A DNA stretch of 64,000 bases, taken from NCBI RefSeq assembly GCF_025642135.1, contig NZ_CP106793.1, positions 5,734,001 through 5,798,000 on the forward strand. The letters are read 5' to 3'. The notes beneath the pieces are model-generated. The model saw only the letters and a list, made by a program, of their open reading frames with translations. It searched no databases and was not told the origin of the DNA. Made by a program: the position numbers and the translations under genes. Origin of the DNA: Streptomyces cynarae (GTDB lineage Bacteria > Actinomycetota > Actinomycetes > Streptomycetales > Streptomycetaceae). Positions 19,359 to 27,743 of the stretch are shown piece after piece; position 1 is the first letter of the stretch; every line of letters starts with the position of its first letter.

Positions 19359-20776
19359 GTGGGACCGGTTCGGCCTTGGGGCTACGTGTACGTGAGCTGT
19401 GCCGCCCTGGCCGCCCTGTTCTGCGTTGCTCCCGTGCCGGAGCTGCCCGTCCCCTGGTGGGCCGTCGCCCTGCTCGCCGTGCTCTACGCCGGCTGCGCGC
19501 AGGTTCCCCGGTGCTCCCTCGTGGGCCGCCACGCACCCGACGGCATGGGCACGTTCTTCCCCGTGCTGCTCGCCGGCGCCTTCCTGCTGCCGCCCCCGGC
19601 CGCCGCACTCGTGCCGCTGCCGGGCGCCCTGCTCGCCCGGGTCGACGGGCGGCGGCCCGGCTGCGCCGGACCTGGCGGGCCGCGCAACTCGCCCTGGCCG
19701 TGTGGGCGGCCTCCCGGGTGCACTGGTCGCTCGGCGGCCACGACGCGGTCGTCGGCCCCCGCTTCCCGTACGCGCTCCTGCCCGCGGGCGCCGCCGTGGT
19801 GGCGTTCTGCCTGGCACTCACCGCTCTCGACGGCGGAATCCTGGCGCTCGCCGAGGGCGTACCAGCGCGCACCGCCTGGCGCGGGCTGTTCCTGCGCTCC
19901 CTCGCGCCCGTCACCGTGCACGGCCTGGCCGGGCTCATGATGGCCGTGCTGTGGCGCAGCACGTACGGGCCGGTCGCGGCTCTGCTCGTGCTGCTGCCCA
20001 TGTACGTCTCCTGCTGGGTCTTCGCCCAGTACCACCGCGAGCGGGCGGCCCATCAGGCCACGATCCGGGCGCTCGTCCAGGCGGTCGACATCAAGGACGG
20101 CTACACCCGCGGGCACAGCGAGCGGGTCGGACAGGCCTCGATGATGATCGCCCGCGAACTCGGCATGGACGACGAACGCGTCGAGGTGCTGCGGTTCGCC
20201 GGGATCCTGCACGACGTGGGCAAACTCGGCGTGCCCACCCGGCTGCTGCGCAAGGACGGGCCGCTCACCCCCGAGGAGCGGCGGATCGTCGAGCTGCACC
20301 CGGAGTACGGCCACGAGATGGTCCGCGGCATCGGGTTCCTCGACGAGGCGCGGTCCGCGATCCTCCATCACCACGAACGCCTCGACGGCAGCGGGTATCC
20401 GTACGGACTGACGGGCGACCGCATCCCCGAGTGCGCCCGCGTGGTCGCCGTCGCGGACGCCTTCGACGCCATGACCTCCACCCGCTCATACCGGCGGGCC
20501 CGCCCCGCCGCCGCGGCCCTGGACGAACTCCAGCGGTGTGCGGGGTCGCAGTTCGACCCGGCGATGGTGCGGGCCTTTGTCCGGGCCCTGGAACGGTGGG
20601 GGTACCCCCGCTCGAGCGAAGGCGAAAGCGGGGGAGGCCGGCACCCGGTGGCGGCCGCGGACGAGGAGCGGCGCGAAGGGGCGAGGGAAGCCCGGGCGCG
20701 CGGAAACGTACCGCCTCCGGCCCTGCCCTTGGCCGGCCGCCCGGCCGAGCGGGGACCCGGTGGGGGCGGTGCATGA
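19359..20776 (+). pseudogene. Membrane HD-GYP domain phosphodiesterase gene, frameshifted near 19650
   Basis: GTG 19359 has GGGAGG seven bases upstream and encodes several membrane helices (YVYVSCAALAALFCVAPV, PWWAVALLAVLYAGC, FFPVLLAGAFLLPP) up to about 19645. Similar hydrophobic sequence and the rest of the protein (LALAVWAASRVHW onward) then lie in the -1 frame to 20776, so one base is missing between about 19645 and 19675. The C-terminal half is an HD-GYP domain, which hydrolyses c-di-GMP: HDVGKLGVP, and HHHERLDGSGYPYG with an intact GYP. The tail after about residue 420 is low complexity. The stop overlaps the next gene by ATGA. Sequencing error is a serious alternative to mutation. Confidence 0.82.
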
Positions 20777-22014
20777 CCGCCCGCCGCCTGCCCCTCGTCC
20801 TCGCCCACGCGGCGGCCGGGCTCCTCGGCGCCGGCTGTCTCGCCCACACCCTCTGGCACGGCCTCGAGGAACCCGGTGCCGCCCTCGCCTTCGGGGTGCT
20901 CATCGGCGTCGGCGAGCTCGGCCGGTGGAGCGGCAGCGGCGAACGGGAGCCCGCACCCCTCGGGGCGGCCGGTGCGCTTGCCTACGCCCTGCTCGGGGGG
21001 ACCGCCGACCGGCCCACCCACCACGGCGTGCCCCAGGTCGTCGCGGTGGTGCTCGCAGCCTCCCTCGCCGGCTGCGTGGCGCACGTGGCCCGTGGGCGCC
21101 CCACCACCGACCACCTCACCCGCCGCCTGCTCACCGTCGGCTTCGCCGCCGCCTGCTTCCAGCCCCTCTACCACCACGGCGGACCGCATCACCGGAGCGG
21201 ACCCGCGTACGCGCTGATCGTCGTGGCCCTGCTCGTCCTGACCACACTCTGCGACGCGGTGCTGGCCGCCGCGCTCGCGCACTGCCGGACCCGCTGGCCG
21301 TTCGGGCCGCTGCTGCGCGACGAGTTGCTCGGCAGGCGCGGCATCGGCTCCGCGGTGTGCGCCACGGGAGCCGTGATGTCCCTGGCCGTCGCGGTCGCCG
21401 GCCTCTGGGCGCTGCCCGTCTTCTCGCTGCCGCTGCTGCTCACCCAGTTCTCCTACCGGCGCTACGCGGCCGTGCGCACCACCTACCGGCAGACCATCGC
21501 CTCCCTGGCCCGTGCCACCGAGATCGCCGGGTACACGCCCCCCGGACACGCCCGCCGCGTGGCCGAGCTCAGCCGGGCCGTCGGCCGTGAGATGCGCCTC
21601 ACCGAGCCCGAACTGACCGTCCTGGAGTACGCGGCCCTCATGCACGACATCGGACAGCTCAGCCTGGTCGATCCCGTCCCCGCCGGGGCCACCGCCCGGC
21701 TGCCCGCCGAGGAGCAGCGGCGCATCGCCCTGCTCGGCGGCGCCGTGGTGCGTCAGACCGGCGTGGACGCCGAGGTCGCCGTCGTCGTGGAACGGCAGGC
21801 CGACCCCTACCGGGAACAGCCGGTGAGCGCCAGAATCGTCCGGGCGGTCAACGCGTACGAGGAGATGGCGAGGGAAGAGACAGGACCGGGGGGACCGCTC
21901 AGCGCGCTGGAGCGGCTGCGCCTCGCCTGCGCCCGCGACTACCAGCCGGAGGTCGTGGAATCACTCGCACGAGTGCTGCAGCGAGACGGTCTGAGGGCCC
22001 CAGCGGTGGGGTAA
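20773..22014 (+). CDS. Membrane protein with a degenerate HD domain, partner of the upstream HD-GYP protein
   Basis: 413 residues. The N-terminal half is a set of membrane helices (LVLAHAAAGLLGAGCLAHT, VVAVVLAASLAGCVAHVA, ALIVVALLVLTTLCDAVL, AVMSLAVAVAGLWALPV). The C-terminal half keeps the HD fold opening (ARRVAELSRAVGREM, MHDIGQLSL), but the HHExxDGxGYP motif is lost: the equivalent region reads VVERQADPYREQ. Phosphodiesterase activity is therefore doubtful, and it could be a regulatory partner. The start overlaps the HD-GYP stop (ATGA), so the two are translationally coupled and probably descend from a tandem duplication. Confidence 0.85.
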   Translation: MTARRLPLVLAHAAAGLLGAGCLAHTLWHGLEEPGAALAFGVLIGVGELGRWSGSGEREPAPLGAAGALAYALLGGTADRPTHHGVPQVVAVVLAASLAGCVAHVARGRPTTDHLTRRLLTVGFAAACFQPLYHHGGPHHRSGPAYALIVVALLVLTTLCDAVLAAALAHCRTRWPFGPLLRDELLGRRGIGSAVCATGAVMSLAVAVAGLWALPVFSLPLLLTQFSYRRYAAVRTTYRQTIASLARATEIAGYTPPGHARRVAELSRAVGREMRLTEPELTVLEYAALMHDIGQLSLVDPVPAGATARLPAEEQRRIALLGGAVVRQTGVDAEVAVVVERQADPYREQPVSARIVRAVNAYEEMAREETGPGGPLSALERLRLACARDYQPEVVESLARVLQRDGLRAPAVG

Positions 22015-22154
22015 CCCATCGGTAATGAGCGCCCGTCCGGCCGTACGTGGTTGGATGCGAGGAGAGGGTGTTCGGGGGCACAGCTCGGTCCGTGACCCCC
22101 GCAGACGGCAGGAATCCGGCAGGCGGGAATCGCAAGGGACTGGCAGGCGGAATC

Positions 22155-23135
22155 GTGAGGATCTTCGGGAAGGGACGGCACCGGCCCTCCGCCTCCTGGC
22201 GGCAGGCCACCGACCGCGCGTTCACCCTGATCGGTGACGGCCGGTACGAGGACGCGGGAGCGCTGCTGACCCGTGCCGCGGACCTGGAGCCCTGGCTTTC
22301 GGAGTCCTGGTTCAACCTGGCGCTGCTGCACAAGTTCCGCCACGACTGGGAGCAGGCCCGTACCGCCGGACTGCGCGCGGTGGCGTTGCTGGAGAAGGAG
22401 ACCGGGGCCCCCGACTGGTGGAACGTGGGCATCGCCGCCACCGCCCTGCAGGACTGGCCGCTGGCCCGCCGCGCCTGGCAGGCGTACGGGCTGAAGGTGC
22501 CGGGGGGCGCAGCGGACTCCTCGGAACCCGCCGGGATGGAGCTGGGCAGCGCGGCCGTGCGGCTGTCGCCGGAGGGCGAGGCAGAGGTGGTCTGGGGCCG
22601 CCGGCTGGACCCCGCCCGTATCGAGGTGCTCTCCATCCCGCTGCCGTCCTCCGGGCGCCGCTGGGGCGAGGTCGTGCTGCACGACGGGGTCCCGCACGGG
22701 GAGCGCACGACGGCCGCCGGTCACACCTACCCCGTCTTCGACGAGATCGAGCTGTGGGCGCCTTCGCCGGTGCCCACCTGGGTGGTCCTGCTGGAGGCCG
22801 CCACGGAGGCCGACCGGGACGCGCTGGAGCAGCTGGCCGCCGACGCGGGGTTCGCCGCGGAGGACTGGTCCTCGTCCGTGCGGCTGCTGTGCCGTACGTG
22901 CTCCGAGTCCCGGATGCCGGCCGACGAGGGTGACGGCGAGAGCCTCGACCCGCACGACCACAGCGAGCCCGGCCACCCGGGGCCGCTGGGGCACCGTACG
23001 GACGGGCAGCTGTGGGTGCCCGAGCGGGAGTGCGGGGTGGCCGCGCCGGCTTCGCTCGTTCGGGGGCTGCTGGACGGGTGGGTCGCGGACAGTCCCGATT
23101 CCCGGGACTGGCGGGACCTCGAAGAGGTGTGTTGA
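22155..23135 (+). CDS. TPR-containing protein of unknown function
   Basis: About 326 residues from GTG 22155 (VRIFGKGRHRPS), with AGGCGG upstream; an ATG at 22047 is in frame but adds unstructured sequence. Residues about 15-100 hold two or three TPR-like helix pairs (ASWRQATDRAFTLIGDGRYEDAGALL, LSESWFNLALLHKFRHDWEQARTAGLRA). The remainder is a conserved acidic domain (EIELWAPSPVPTWVVLLEAATEADRDALEQLA) with paired cysteines (CRTC). It precedes the peptide deformylase gene on the same strand. Function cannot be inferred. Confidence 0.8.
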   Translation: MRIFGKGRHRPSASWRQATDRAFTLIGDGRYEDAGALLTRAADLEPWLSESWFNLALLHKFRHDWEQARTAGLRAVALLEKETGAPDWWNVGIAATALQDWPLARRAWQAYGLKVPGGAADSSEPAGMELGSAAVRLSPEGEAEVVWGRRLDPARIEVLSIPLPSSGRRWGEVVLHDGVPHGERTTAAGHTYPVFDEIELWAPSPVPTWVVLLEAATEADRDALEQLAADAGFAAEDWSSSVRLLCRTCSESRMPADEGDGESLDPHDHSEPGHPGPLGHRTDGQLWVPERECGVAAPASLVRGLLDGWVADSPDSRDWRDLEEVC

Positions 23136-23231
23136 CCGGGCCTTCACCGGTCTCCCGGGGAAGTCACCCGACCACGCCCCGTAGGCTGTACTCGCAGATT
23201 TCCCATGGTTGCAGGAAGGCGTACGTCGGTC

Positions 23232-23882
23232 ATGGCGCAGCAGGACACCGATCAGCAGCACGCGGGCGTGCTCCCCGTGGACGACGAGGGCTTCGTCGTC
23301 GACACGGAGGACTGCGAGGAGCGCGAGACGGCCTGGCGGGAGCGTGGCACCTCGCGGCCGATCACGGTCGTCGGCAACCCGGTGCTGCACAAGGAGTGCA
23401 AGGACGTCACCGAGTTCGGCGAGGAGCTCGAGCAGCTGGTCGCGGACATGTTCGCCAGCCAGCGCACCGCGGAGGGCGTGGGCCTGGCCGCCAACCAGAT
23501 CGGTGTCGATCTGAAGGTCTTCGTCTACGACTGCCAGGACGACGAGGGCGTGCGCCACGTGGGCGTGGTCTGCAACCCCAAGCTCGTCGACCTGCCCGCA
23601 GACAAGCGCCGTCTGGACGACAGCAACGAGGGCTGCCTGTCCGTGCCGACCGCCTACGCGCCGCTCGCCCGCCCCGACTACGCCGAGGTCACGGGACAGG
23701 ACGAGAAGGGCAACCCGATCAAGGTGCGCGGCACCGGCTACTTCGCCCGGTGTTTGCAGCACGAGACGGACCATCTGTACGGCTACCTCTACATCGACCG
23801 GCTCTCCAAGCGCGAGCGCAAGGACGCCCTGCGGCAGATGGCCGAGAACGAACCCCGCTACCCCGTGGTGGCCAACGACTGA
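23232..23882 (+). CDS. def: Peptide deformylase
   Basis: 216 residues; removes the N-formyl group from new proteins. All three motifs are present: [11 protein letters not shown] (motif 1), EGCLSVP with the metal Cys (motif 2), and QHETDHLYG (HExxH, motif 3). The first 40 residues are an acidic extension seen in actinobacterial enzymes. ATG 23232 is chosen, with GGAAGG 13 bases upstream; the in-frame ATG 23205 has no ribosome site. A strong terminator follows. Confidence 0.95.
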   Translation: MAQQDTDQQHAGVLPVDDEGFVVDTEDCEERETAWRERGTSRPITVVGNPVLHKECKDVTEFGEELEQLVADMFASQRTAEGVGLAANQIGVDLKVFVYDCQDDEGVRHVGVVCNPKLVDLPADKRRLDDSNEGCLSVPTAYAPLARPDYAEVTGQDEKGNPIKVRGTGYFARCLQHETDHLYGYLYIDRLSKRERKDALRQMAENEPRYPVVAND

Positions 23883-23923
23883 GCCCAGGGGGTGTCTCGG
23901 ACGCCCCCGGCACTCCCTCGTCG

Positions 23924-23962
23924 ACGGCGCCGGGCCGGGCACTCCGCCCGGCCCGGCGCCGT
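23924..23962 (+). terminator. Perfect 17-bp hairpin after def
   Basis: Bases 23924-23940 pair fully with 23946-23962 around ACTCC. Confidence 0.9.
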
Positions 23963-24003
23963 TCGCGTAGGTGTCGCGTTCATGTGTGCGTCGCACATTC
24001 GAT

Positions 24004-24045
24004 CCCTTGTACGTATGAACTGATCCTTAATCAGTCACACAAGGG
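24004..24045. promoter_or_regulatory. Nested inverted repeats upstream of the albaflavenone operon
   Basis: An outer pair CCCTTGT (24004-24010) / ACAAGGG (24039-24045) encloses an inner pair CTGAT (24020-24024) / ATCAG (24030-24034). The element lies in the 239-base gap before the terpene synthase, in a locally AT-rich patch. It is a candidate operator or leader structure; no known regulator motif is recognised. Confidence 0.45.
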
Positions 24046-24201
24046 GAGAATCTCGGCACAGTACGGGAGTGGGTGAAGCAAATCCGTTCCCATGCCGGTC
24101 AGTTGTAGTGCTGAATGGAATGCGCGGGACAACGCGACGGCGGTGCGCCCGGCACGACGGAGGGGGCGCGGCGCCAACCGGCCGCTGAGAGGGGTTTGTT
24201 C

Positions 24202-25287
24202 GTGCCAGCTTTCCCACACAGCACTTCACCGACGGCGACCGCGGTCGCGGTTCCACCGGCGCTCCGACTGCCGGTGATCGAGGCCGCGTTTCCCCGTCGA
24301 CTGCACCCGTATTGGCCCCGCCTGCAGGAGAAGACACGCTCCTGGCTGCTGAAAAAGCGGCTCATGCCGGCGGACAAGGTCGAGGAATATGCCGACGGAC
24401 TGTGCTACACCGACCTCATGGCGGGCTACTACATCGGTGCCCCCGACGAGGTCCTGCAGGCGATAGCCGACTACAGCGCCTGGTTCTTCGTCTGGGACGA
24501 CCGCCACGACCGGGACATCGTCCACCGTCGGCCCGCCGCCTGGGGGAGGCTGAGGTCGCAACTGCACACGGCCCTGGACTCTCCCGCGGACCATCTGCAC
24601 CACCCGGATCCCCTGGTCGCCGGGTTCGCGGACAGCGTGCTGCGGTTGTACTCGTTCCTCGGCCCCACGTGGAACGCGCGCTTCGCCCGGCACTTCCACG
24701 CGGTGATCGAGGCGTACGACCGGGAGTTCCGGAACCGCACCCTGGGGCACGTCCCGACGGTGGACGCCTACCTCGAGCTCCGCCGGCTCACCTTCGCGCA
24801 CTGGATCTGGACGGATCTGCTGGAGCTGAGCGCCGAATGCGAATTGCCGGAGCACGTCCGGAAACACCCCGCATACCGGCGGGCGGCCTTGCTGAGCCAG
24901 GAGTTCGCCGCCTGGTACAACGACCTGTGTTCGCTCCCCAAGGAGATAGCGGGGGACGAGGTCCATAATCTCGGAATCAGTCTCATCCATCATGAGGGGC
25001 TGACGCTCGAAGAGGCCGTCACGGAAATACGGCGGCGGGTCGGGCAATGCGTCACCGATTTCGTCGCCGCCGAAAAGGAGGCACTGCGGTTCGCCGACAC
25101 CCTCGCGGACGGAACGGTGCGGGAAAAGGAACTGGGCATCGCGGTCAGGGCGATCGTCGCAAACATGCGGAACTGGTTCAGCACCGTGTACTGGTTCCAT
25201 CACGAGTCCGGCCGGTACCGGGTCGACAGCTGGGACGACCGGTCGACACCCCCGTACGTCGACAACGAAGCGGCAGGTGAGAAATGA
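24202..25287 (+). CDS. cyc1: Epi-isozizaene synthase (sesquiterpene cyclase)
   Basis: 361 residues, the same length as the S. coelicolor enzyme. Cyclises farnesyl diphosphate to (+)-epi-isozizaene with Mg. Metal motifs: DDRHD (residues 99-103) and the NSE-type NDLCSLPKE (about 240-248). The aromatic pocket FFVWDD, with the conserved Phe pair at 95-96, precedes the first motif. Pyrophosphate-binding RY sits near the C-terminus ([19 protein letters not shown]). GTG 24202 has GAGAGGGG eight bases upstream, so the longer ATG 24115 is rejected. It overlaps the P450 gene by ATGA. Confidence 0.96.
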   Translation: MPAFPHSTSPTATAVAVPPALRLPVIEAAFPRRLHPYWPRLQEKTRSWLLKKRLMPADKVEEYADGLCYTDLMAGYYIGAPDEVLQAIADYSAWFFVWDDRHDRDIVHRRPAAWGRLRSQLHTALDSPADHLHHPDPLVAGFADSVLRLYSFLGPTWNARFARHFHAVIEAYDREFRNRTLGHVPTVDAYLELRRLTFAHWIWTDLLELSAECELPEHVRKHPAYRRAALLSQEFAAWYNDLCSLPKEIAGDEVHNLGISLIHHEGLTLEEAVTEIRRRVGQCVTDFVAAEKEALRFADTLADGTVREKELGIAVRAIVANMRNWFSTVYWFHHESGRYRVDSWDDRSTPPYVDNEAAGEK

Positions 25288-26648
25288 CTCTGGAATCGGT
25301 CAGGACCCAGGCGCCGATGGAGCCGTCTGTTCCGCCACTCGCCGGGGGCGGCGTCCCCGGTCTCGGACACGGCTGGAAACTGGCCCGCGACCCGCTCGGA
25401 TTCCTCACCCGGCTGCGGGACGACGGCGACGTCGTACGGCTGAGGATCGGCCCGAAGACGCTGTACGCGGTCACCAGTCCCGAACTCGCGGGCGCCCTCG
25501 CGCTCAGCACCGACTTCCAGATCGGCGGGGCGCTGTGGGAGTCCCTCGAGGACCTGCTCGGCAAGCAGGGCGTGGCCACCAGCAACGGGCCGCTGCACAG
25601 GCGCCAGAGGCGGGCCATCCAGCCCGCCTTCCGACTCGAGGCGATCCCCGCCTACGGTCCGATCATGGCGGAGGAGGCGCACGCGCTCGTGGAACGCTGG
25701 AGCTCCGGGGCCGCCCTCGACGCCACCACGGAGTCCTTCCGCGTGGCCGTCCGCGTCGCCACCCGCTGCCTGATGCGCGGCAGTTACATGGACGCCCGGG
25801 CGGAGCGGATCTGTGCGGCGCTCACCACACTGTTCAGCGGTATGTACCAGCGCATGGTCCTGCCCCTGGGACCGCTTTATCGCCTGCCGCTTCCGGCCAA
25901 CCGCGAATTCAACCGGGCATTGGCCGATCTGCATCTCCTGGTCGACGAGATCGTCGCCGACCGTCGGGCATCCGGTCAAAAGCCGGACGATTTGCTGACG
26001 GCTTTGCTGGAGGCGAAGGACGAGAATGGCGAGGCCATCGGGGAACAGGAGATCCACGACCAGGTCGTCGCCATCATCACCGCCGGAAGCGAAACCGTCG
26101 GTTCCATGATCATGTCGCTCCTGAAGGTCCTCACCGAGCACCCGGACCAGGGTGACAAGATCCGCGACGAGGTGAAAACCGTCGTGGGTGACCGGCCGGT
26201 CGCATTCGAGGACGTCCGGAAGCTGACGTACACCGCGAACGTCATCGTCGAGACAATGCGTTTGCATCCCGCCGTATGGATATTGACGCGGCGGGCGGTG
26301 GCCGACACACGGCTCGGCGGGTACCGCATTCCGGCCGGGGCCGACGTCGTCTACAGCCCGTACGCGATCCAGCGTGATCCACGTTCGTACGGGCGGCATC
26401 TGGAGTTCGACCCCGACCGGTGGCTTCCGGGGCGGGCCAAGGACGTCCCCAAGCACGCGATGACCCCGTTCGGCGTCGGCAACCGCAAGTGCCCGGGCGA
26501 CCACTTCTCGATGGCCGAACTCACCCTCCTCACCGCGGCGATGGCCTCCGCCTACCGCTTCGAACAGGCACCCGGGTCCGAGCCCGGGCCCCGCATCGGC
26601 ATCACGCTCCGCCCGCGCCGACTGCTGCTGCGGGCCCTGCCCCGCTGA
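25284..26648 (+). CDS. cyp170A1: Albaflavenone monooxygenase CYP170A1-type cytochrome P450
   Basis: 454 residues. Oxidises epi-isozizaene through albaflavenols to albaflavenone. P450 marks: I-helix [10 protein letters not shown] (the usual acid-alcohol pair is atypical), the Glu and Arg of [10 protein letters not shown] (ExxR), and the heme loop [13 protein letters not shown] with the Cys ligand. S. coelicolor CYP170A1 also has a second, terpene-synthase active site making farnesene. The Asp/Glu-rich stretch that could serve it is kept here ([18 protein letters not shown]). It is translationally coupled to the synthase. Ferredoxin and reductase partners are elsewhere. Confidence 0.94.
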   Translation: MTLESVRTQAPMEPSVPPLAGGGVPGLGHGWKLARDPLGFLTRLRDDGDVVRLRIGPKTLYAVTSPELAGALALSTDFQIGGALWESLEDLLGKQGVATSNGPLHRRQRRAIQPAFRLEAIPAYGPIMAEEAHALVERWSSGAALDATTESFRVAVRVATRCLMRGSYMDARAERICAALTTLFSGMYQRMVLPLGPLYRLPLPANREFNRALADLHLLVDEIVADRRASGQKPDDLLTALLEAKDENGEAIGEQEIHDQVVAIITAGSETVGSMIMSLLKVLTEHPDQGDKIRDEVKTVVGDRPVAFEDVRKLTYTANVIVETMRLHPAVWILTRRAVADTRLGGYRIPAGADVVYSPYAIQRDPRSYGRHLEFDPDRWLPGRAKDVPKHAMTPFGVGNRKCPGDHFSMAELTLLTAAMASAYRFEQAPGSEPGPRIGITLRPRRLLLRALPR

Positions 26649-26660
26649 CCACCCGCACCG

Positions 26661-26702
26661 GACGCGGGTTCAGGCGGCCCCCGGGGCGCCTGAACCCGCG
26701 TC
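26661..26702. terminator. 16-bp bidirectional hairpin between the P450 gene and nrdB
   Basis: Bases 26661-26676 pair perfectly with 26687-26702, and the ten-base loop is itself C4G4-like. It serves two convergent operons. Confidence 0.9.
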
Positions 26703-26711
26703 GGCAGGCGT

Positions 26712-27743
26712 TCAGAAGTCCTCGTCCAGGTCGACGGTGCCCTCCACCGCGACCTGGTACGCGGACGGACGCCGCTCGAAGAAGTTGGTCAGCTCCTGGA
26801 CGCCCTGCAGCTCCATGAAGGAGAAGGGGTTCTCCGAGCCGTACACCGGGGCGAACCCGAGGCGTGTGAGGCGCTGGTCGGCGACGCACTCCAGGTACTG
26901 CCGCATCGAGTCGGTGTTCATGCCCGGCAGGCCGTCACCGCACAGGTCGCGGGCGAACTGAAGCTCGGCCTCGACGGCCTCCCGGAGCATGTCGGTGACC
27001 TGCTGCTGGAGCTCGTCGTCGAAGAGGTCCGGCTCCTCCTTGCGGACGGTGTCCACGACGTCGAACGCGAACGACATGTGCATCGTCTCGTCGCGGAACA
27101 CCCAGTTGGTGCCGGTGGCCAGGCCGTGCAGCAGGCCCCGGCTGCGGAACCAGTAGACGTACGCGAAGGCGCCGTAGAAGAACAGGCCCTCGATGCACGC
27201 GGCGAAGCAGATGAGGTTGAGGAGGAACCGACGGCGGTCCGCCTTCGTCTCCAGGCGCTCGATCTTCTCGACCGAGTCCATCCACTTGAAGCAGAACTCG
27301 GCCTTCTCCCGGATGGACGGGATGTTCTCCACGGCCGCGAAGGCCGCCGCCCGGTCGTCCGGGTCGGGGAGGTAGGTGTCCAGGAGTGTCAGGTAGAACT
27401 GGACGTGGACGGCCTCCTCGAAGAGCTGGCGGCTCAGGTAGAGCCGCGCCTCGGGGGAGTTGATGTGCTTGTAGAGGGTCAGCACCAGGTTGTTGGCCAC
27501 GATCGAGTCGCCCGTCGCGAAGAACGCGACCAGCCGACCGATCAGGTGCTGCTCGCCCGGGGTCAGCTTGGCGAGGTCCGCGACGTCCGAGTGGAGGTCG
27601 ACCTCCTCCACTGTCCAGGTGTTCTTGATGGCGTCCCGGTAGCGCTCGTAGAAGTCCGGGTAGCGCATGGGGCGCAGGGTCAGCTCGAAGCCCGGGTCGA
27701 GGAGGTTCTGGTTCCGAGTGGTGGTCGGGTGGCGGGTGGTCAT
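26712..27743 (-). CDS. nrdB: Class Ia ribonucleotide reductase beta subunit NrdB
   Basis: 343 residues. Holds the di-iron tyrosyl radical that starts catalysis in NrdA. Visible ligands: Asp in FFATGDSIVANN; Glu, His and the radical Tyr in EEAVHVQFY (spacing Glu-x2-His-x3-Tyr as in E. coli NrdB); Glu in ACIEGLFFYG; and Glu/His in RDETMHMSF. The C-terminal tail ends with the acidic VDLDEDF that docks on NrdA. ATG 27743 overlaps the nrdA stop (TAATG), so translation is coupled. Confidence 0.95.
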   Translation of the reverse strand: MTTRHPTTTRNQNLLDPGFELTLRPMRYPDFYERYRDAIKNTWTVEEVDLHSDVADLAKLTPGEQHLIGRLVAFFATGDSIVANNLVLTLYKHINSPEARLYLSRQLFEEAVHVQFYLTLLDTYLPDPDDRAAAFAAVENIPSIREKAEFCFKWMDSVEKIERLETKADRRRFLLNLICFAACIEGLFFYGAFAYVYWFRSRGLLHGLATGTNWVFRDETMHMSFAFDVVDTVRKEEPDLFDDELQQQVTDMLREAVEAELQFARDLCGDGLPGMNTDSMRQYLECVADQRLTRLGFAPVYGSENPFSFMELQGVQELTNFFERRPSAYQVAVEGTVDLDEDF

